Assembly (NCBI GenBank): GCA_039934875.1
Contig: JBDTLH010000237.1
Location: 1-8,815 of the forward strand
Direction of reading: 5' to 3'
DNA from: JBDTLH01 sp039934875
GTDB taxonomy: Bacteria > Acidobacteriota > Terriglobia > Terriglobales > Acidobacteriaceae
DNA: 8,815 nt
In this document: positions 6,503 to 8,815 of the stretch, piece after piece
Numbering within the stretch: the stretch's first letter is position 1
Layout of the letters: the number at the start of each line of letters is the position of its first letter
Position numbers and translations under genes: made by a program
Notes under the pieces: generated by a model
What the model was told of the DNA's origin: nothing
The model's database searches: none
What the model saw: the letters and a program-made list of their open reading frames with translations, nothing else

Positions 6503-8578
6503 GTGGTCGGCCCCGGCGACGAGTTGCTGATTCGGGCGTGGGGCAAAATCGATCTTGACGCCAAGGTGGTCGTCGATCGCAATGGTCAGATCGATCTTCC
6601 CGCCGTTGGTCCGATCAACGTAGCCGGAGTGCGGTTCGATCAACTCAACAGCTATATCCACTCCGCGGTCGGCAGGTTCTTCAAAGACTTCGATCTAAAC
6701 GTTAACATCGGCCAACTCCGATCGATCCAGGTGTATGTGCTCGGCTATGCCCGCAGACCGGGGACTTATACGGTAAGTTCGCTGAGCACGCTGGTTGACG
6801 CCCTTTTTGCTTCCGGCGGGCCTGCTTCGAACGGCTCTCTGCGCCATGTGCAATTGAAAAGAGGCGAAGGCGTCGTAACCGATCTGGATGTCTATGATCT
6901 GGTTCTAAAAGGCGACAAGTCGCGGGACGCAGCTTTGCGTCCCGGAGATGTGATTTATATCCCCCATGTAGGACCGATGCTGGCCCTTGCCGGCAGCGTA
7001 AATACGCCGGCAATTTACGAGCTCCGAGGGGCGACGACTCTTGCGGAAGCGGTCGAGAGCGCCGGCGGCCTCAGCAGCGTTGCCGGGGGAACAAGGGCCT
7101 CATTGGAGCGCATAGACAACCGCTCCGGACGCTACTTCGATGAGTTTCCTCTCGATACCGAAGGCTTGCATCGCCTTTTGCAGGACGGAGATATTGTCCG
7201 CATCTTCCCGGTCTCTTCGCGAATAACAAATGCCGTCATGTTGCGTGGCAATGTCTCTCAGCCGGGGCGTTATCTTTGGCATCAAGGCATGCGCATCTCT
7301 ACCCTGATCCCCACCCGGGAGGCGCTCATCACCCGCGACTACTGGAACACTCAGAACTCCATTGCGCCTACCGTCAGGGAAGACGAGTTCTCAATTCACT
7401 ACCGCCAACGGCAAGACCCGGAAAACCCGGACGAAAGTTTAGCCGGACCCTCCAGCAGTGGACTATTTGAAGACAGCGGAGGCGCAGCGGATGGCGGTTC
7501 GGATGTGGACAGACGTTTGCATCCCGGCCAGAGCGAGCCATCAAAGAAATTCCCAATGGACAATTCCCAGCCGGTTCCGCGCGGCGCCGAGAAGGACTTC
7601 CGCGCGGATGTCAGGCGCCGCAGCTCCGAGATCAATTGGAATTATGCCGTGATCGAGCGTATGGACCGGAATGACCTGACCACCCAATTGATCCCTTTCA
7701 ACCTCGGCGCCGCGATTCAAACACCATCATCGCCGGATGATAAGCAAATATTGGCGGGCGACGTCGTCACCATTTTTTCTCAACGTGACGTTCCCGTTTC
7801 CGCGGAAGACCGCGCCAGGTTCGTGCAAGTTGAGGGCGAGATCAAAGCGCCCGGCGTGTACCGCGTTGCAGCCGGGGAGACGTTGCGCGATGTAGTCCGT
7901 CGCGCCGGCGGCCTCAGCTCTCACGCTTACTTGTATGCAGCCGAACTGGATCGGGATTCAACCCGCAAGGAGCAACAGCGGCAGATTGCGCAAATGGTCG
8001 AGCGGATGCAGCGCGATATGAGTTCCCGCTATAATTCCGCCGGCAGTAGCATCAATGCGGAAGACCGCGCCGACCAGCGCCTGCAGATCCAGCAGCAACA
8101 GACGTTCCTGGATAAGCTCGCGCTAGTGCAGCCTACCGGCCGCATCGTCCTCGAAATGAAGCCCGGCAGCGCCGGCGCCGACGCTGTCCCGGACCTGCCG
8201 CTCGAAGATGGAGACCGCTTCTCCGTACCGCTGAAACTCGACACCGTGCAGGTCCTCGGGGCAGTTTACAACGAAAATGCGTTCCGCTACAGGCCTGGCA
8301 AGCGCCTCTCTAATTATTTGAATATCGCCGGCGGTCCCACCCGCGAAGCCGACTCCAGGCGCATCTTTATCCTCCGCGCCGACGGCACCGTGGTTAGCCG
8401 CCAGCAACACACCGGTCTCTTCAGCTCCGGGTTGGACTCCATGGATATCCTCCCCGGGGACGCCATCGTTGTGCCCACCCAGTTCAAGACCGGTAGTGTG
8501 CTGCGCGGCATCCGCGACTGGTCGCAGGTCTTCGCCCAGTTCGCGCTGGGCGCGGCGGCGGTCAACGTAATCAGGTGA
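6503..8578 (+). CDS. Body of the Poly_export/SLBB polysaccharide export protein (after the TGA)
   Basis: This open frame of 691 codons from a GTG at 6503 lies in the same register as the secreted stub. The conserved Y-V-V-G-P-G-D motif straddles that GTG, so it is unlikely to be a true start. Domains by residue from the GTG: Poly_export about 1-72 (V-V-V-D-R-N-G-Q-I near 22-30), then SLBB-like units near 74-125, 160-205, 245-275, 440-482 and 580-615, each with the V-x-G-x-x-x-x-P-G-x-Y or similar turn. Residues about 300-375 are a low-complexity, charged and Ser/Gly/Pro-rich insert. A Gln/Arg-rich helical, probably coiled-coil stretch spans about 485-540. The tail F-A-Q-F-A-L-G-A-A-A near 677-686 may be a short membrane helix. 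Without the upstream signal peptide the product would stay in the cytoplasm. It ends 19 bases before the Wzz-like gene. Confidence 0.85.
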   Translation: MVGPGDELLIRAWGKIDLDAKVVVDRNGQIDLPAVGPINVAGVRFDQLNSYIHSAVGRFFKDFDLNVNIGQLRSIQVYVLGYARRPGTYTVSSLSTLVDALFASGGPASNGSLRHVQLKRGEGVVTDLDVYDLVLKGDKSRDAALRPGDVIYIPHVGPMLALAGSVNTPAIYELRGATTLAEAVESAGGLSSVAGGTRASLERIDNRSGRYFDEFPLDTEGLHRLLQDGDIVRIFPVSSRITNAVMLRGNVSQPGRYLWHQGMRISTLIPTREALITRDYWNTQNSIAPTVREDEFSIHYRQRQDPENPDESLAGPSSSGLFEDSGGAADGGSDVDRRLHPGQSEPSKKFPMDNSQPVPRGAEKDFRADVRRRSSEINWNYAVIERMDRNDLTTQLIPFNLGAAIQTPSSPDDKQILAGDVVTIFSQRDVPVSAEDRARFVQVEGEIKAPGVYRVAAGETLRDVVRRAGGLSSHAYLYAAELDRDSTRKEQQRQIAQMVERMQRDMSSRYNSAGSSINAEDRADQRLQIQQQQTFLDKLALVQPTGRIVLEMKPGSAGADAVPDLPLEDGDRFSVPLKLDTVQVLGAVYNENAFRYRPGKRLSNYLNIAGGPTREADSRRIFILRADGTVVSRQQHTGLFSSGLDSMDILPGDAIVVPTQFKTGSVLRGIRDWSQVFAQFALGAAAVNVIR

Positions 8579-8585
8579 AGGTGAA

Positions 8586-8590
8586 GAAGG
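8586..8590 (+). promoter_or_regulatory. Ribosome binding site of the Wzz-like gene
   Basis: GAAGG, extended as AAGAAGG from 8584, lies 7 bases before the ATG at 8598. It supports that start against any later one. Confidence 0.65.
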
Positions 8591-8597
8591 TTAACCC

Positions 8598-8815
8598 ATG
8601 AGCGGCGCCAATCTGGAGAAGAAACTTACCTTTGTGCTCGATGACTCCTCTCTCCTCGAGGATGATGAGAACTCGCATGATCTGCCTGACTTTCTACGCC
8701 TGGCGACCGCCCTCGCGTTGCGCAAACGATTCATCGCCAAGCTGACGCTCATCGCGCTGTTGATCGGGGGCGTGGCCGCGTTCCTGCTTCCCAACCGCTA
8801 TACGGCGACCGTGAA
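8598..8815 (+). CDS. Wzz-type chain-length determinant / polysaccharide co-polymerase, N-terminal part (cut by the window end)
   Basis: Seventy-two codons are readable and the frame is open to the edge. An acidic cytoplasmic N-terminus (D-D-S-S-L-L-E-D-D-E near 15-24) is followed by a basic stretch (L-R-K-R-F near 41-45). A single hydrophobic membrane segment lies about 47-64 (L-T-L-I-A-L-L-I-G-G-V-A-A-F-L-L). It is followed at once by P-N-R-Y-T-A-T-V, the conserved start of the periplasmic Wzz domain. Such inner-membrane proteins set polymer length and contact the outer-membrane export channel. Its place 19 bases after the SLBB gene fits that partnership and suggests one operon. Whether it also carries a C-terminal tyrosine kinase domain cannot be seen. 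Confidence 0.82.
   Translation, partial: MSGANLEKKLTFVLDDSSLLEDDENSHDLPDFLRLATALALRKRFIAKLTLIALLIGGVAAFLLPNRYTATV

Larger units (their letters stand above)
6086..8578 (+). pseudogene. Poly_export/SLBB outer-membrane polysaccharide export gene interrupted by an in-frame TGA
   Basis: The frames 6086-6481 and 6482-8578 are in the same register, separated only by TGA at 6479-6481. Read through, they give one 830-codon protein with a signal peptide, linker, Poly_export domain and about five SLBB domains, the usual plan and length for large Wza-like export proteins in Acidobacteriota. The text across the stop (F-A-P-A-D, stop, I-P-V-R-A-D-Y-V-V-G-P-G-D) matches the family's conserved lead into Poly_export. 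An Arg codon CGA turned into TGA by one C-to-T change is the simplest origin, but the lost residue is inferred. The protein would sit in the outer membrane or periplasm and take polymer from the Wzz-type partner encoded just downstream. As written, only a secreted 131-residue stub or an unsecreted body could be made, so the gene is probably inactive unless the stop is read through or is a sequence error. Confidence 0.8.

Noticed and set aside
8591..8794. Minus-strand open frame opposite the Wzz-like gene
   Set aside because: The plus frame has a ribosome binding site, a membrane segment and the N-R-Y-T-A-T-V motif; the minus frame shows no recognisable feature.
1..8815. CRISPR arrays, insertion sequences, prophage or toxin-antitoxin genes
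   Set aside because: No regularly spaced repeats, no transposase or integrase motifs and no terminal inverted repeats flanking a cassette were seen.

Overview
The window looks like a chromosomal segment of a soil-type Gram-negative bacterium. The best guess is Acidobacteriota, because a TPR protein coupled to an FG-GAP/ASPIC-UnbV (CRTAC1-like) protein and a very large multi-SLBB polysaccharide export protein are both common there. Genes run at roughly 52-60% GC in the stretches I counted by eye. This placement is inference from gene content; no rRNA or marker gene is present.

Layout. Positions 1-2490 (+ strand) hold the C-terminal part of a TPR protein, translationally coupled through an ATGA overlap to a secreted seven-loop VCBS/FG-GAP protein with an ASPIC/UnbV tail. 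A tRNA-Ala with anticodon CGC follows at 2592-2667, with its own sigma70-like promoter. From 2679 to 8815 the DNA is an exopolysaccharide or glycan locus made of two divergent units that share an AT-richer intergenic region (5806-6085). The minus-strand unit encodes a DegT/DnrJ/EryC1/StrS sugar aminotransferase and then, with a TTGA stop-start overlap, a membrane-anchored nucleotide-sugar 4,6-dehydratase of the WbpM/FlaA1/PglF type. The plus-strand unit encodes an outer-membrane polysaccharide export protein (Poly_export plus about five SLBB domains), followed by the start of a Wzz-type chain-length determinant cut by the window end.

How they fit together. The dehydratase and aminotransferase would make a UDP- or dTDP-linked 4-amino-4,6-dideoxy sugar. 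The SLBB protein and the Wzz-like protein would form the outer-membrane and inner-membrane parts of a Wzx/Wzy-type export apparatus.

Main anomaly. Each unit carries one inactivating-looking lesion in an otherwise well-conserved gene. The aminotransferase has a one-base frameshift near 5443-5451, and the SLBB export gene has an in-frame TGA at 6479-6481 just before its Poly_export domain. The reading frames match family expectations on both sides of each lesion. The explanations are recent loss of the polysaccharide locus, reversible switching, recoding, or sequence error. I found no convincing undescribed system, CRISPR array, insertion sequence or phage gene.
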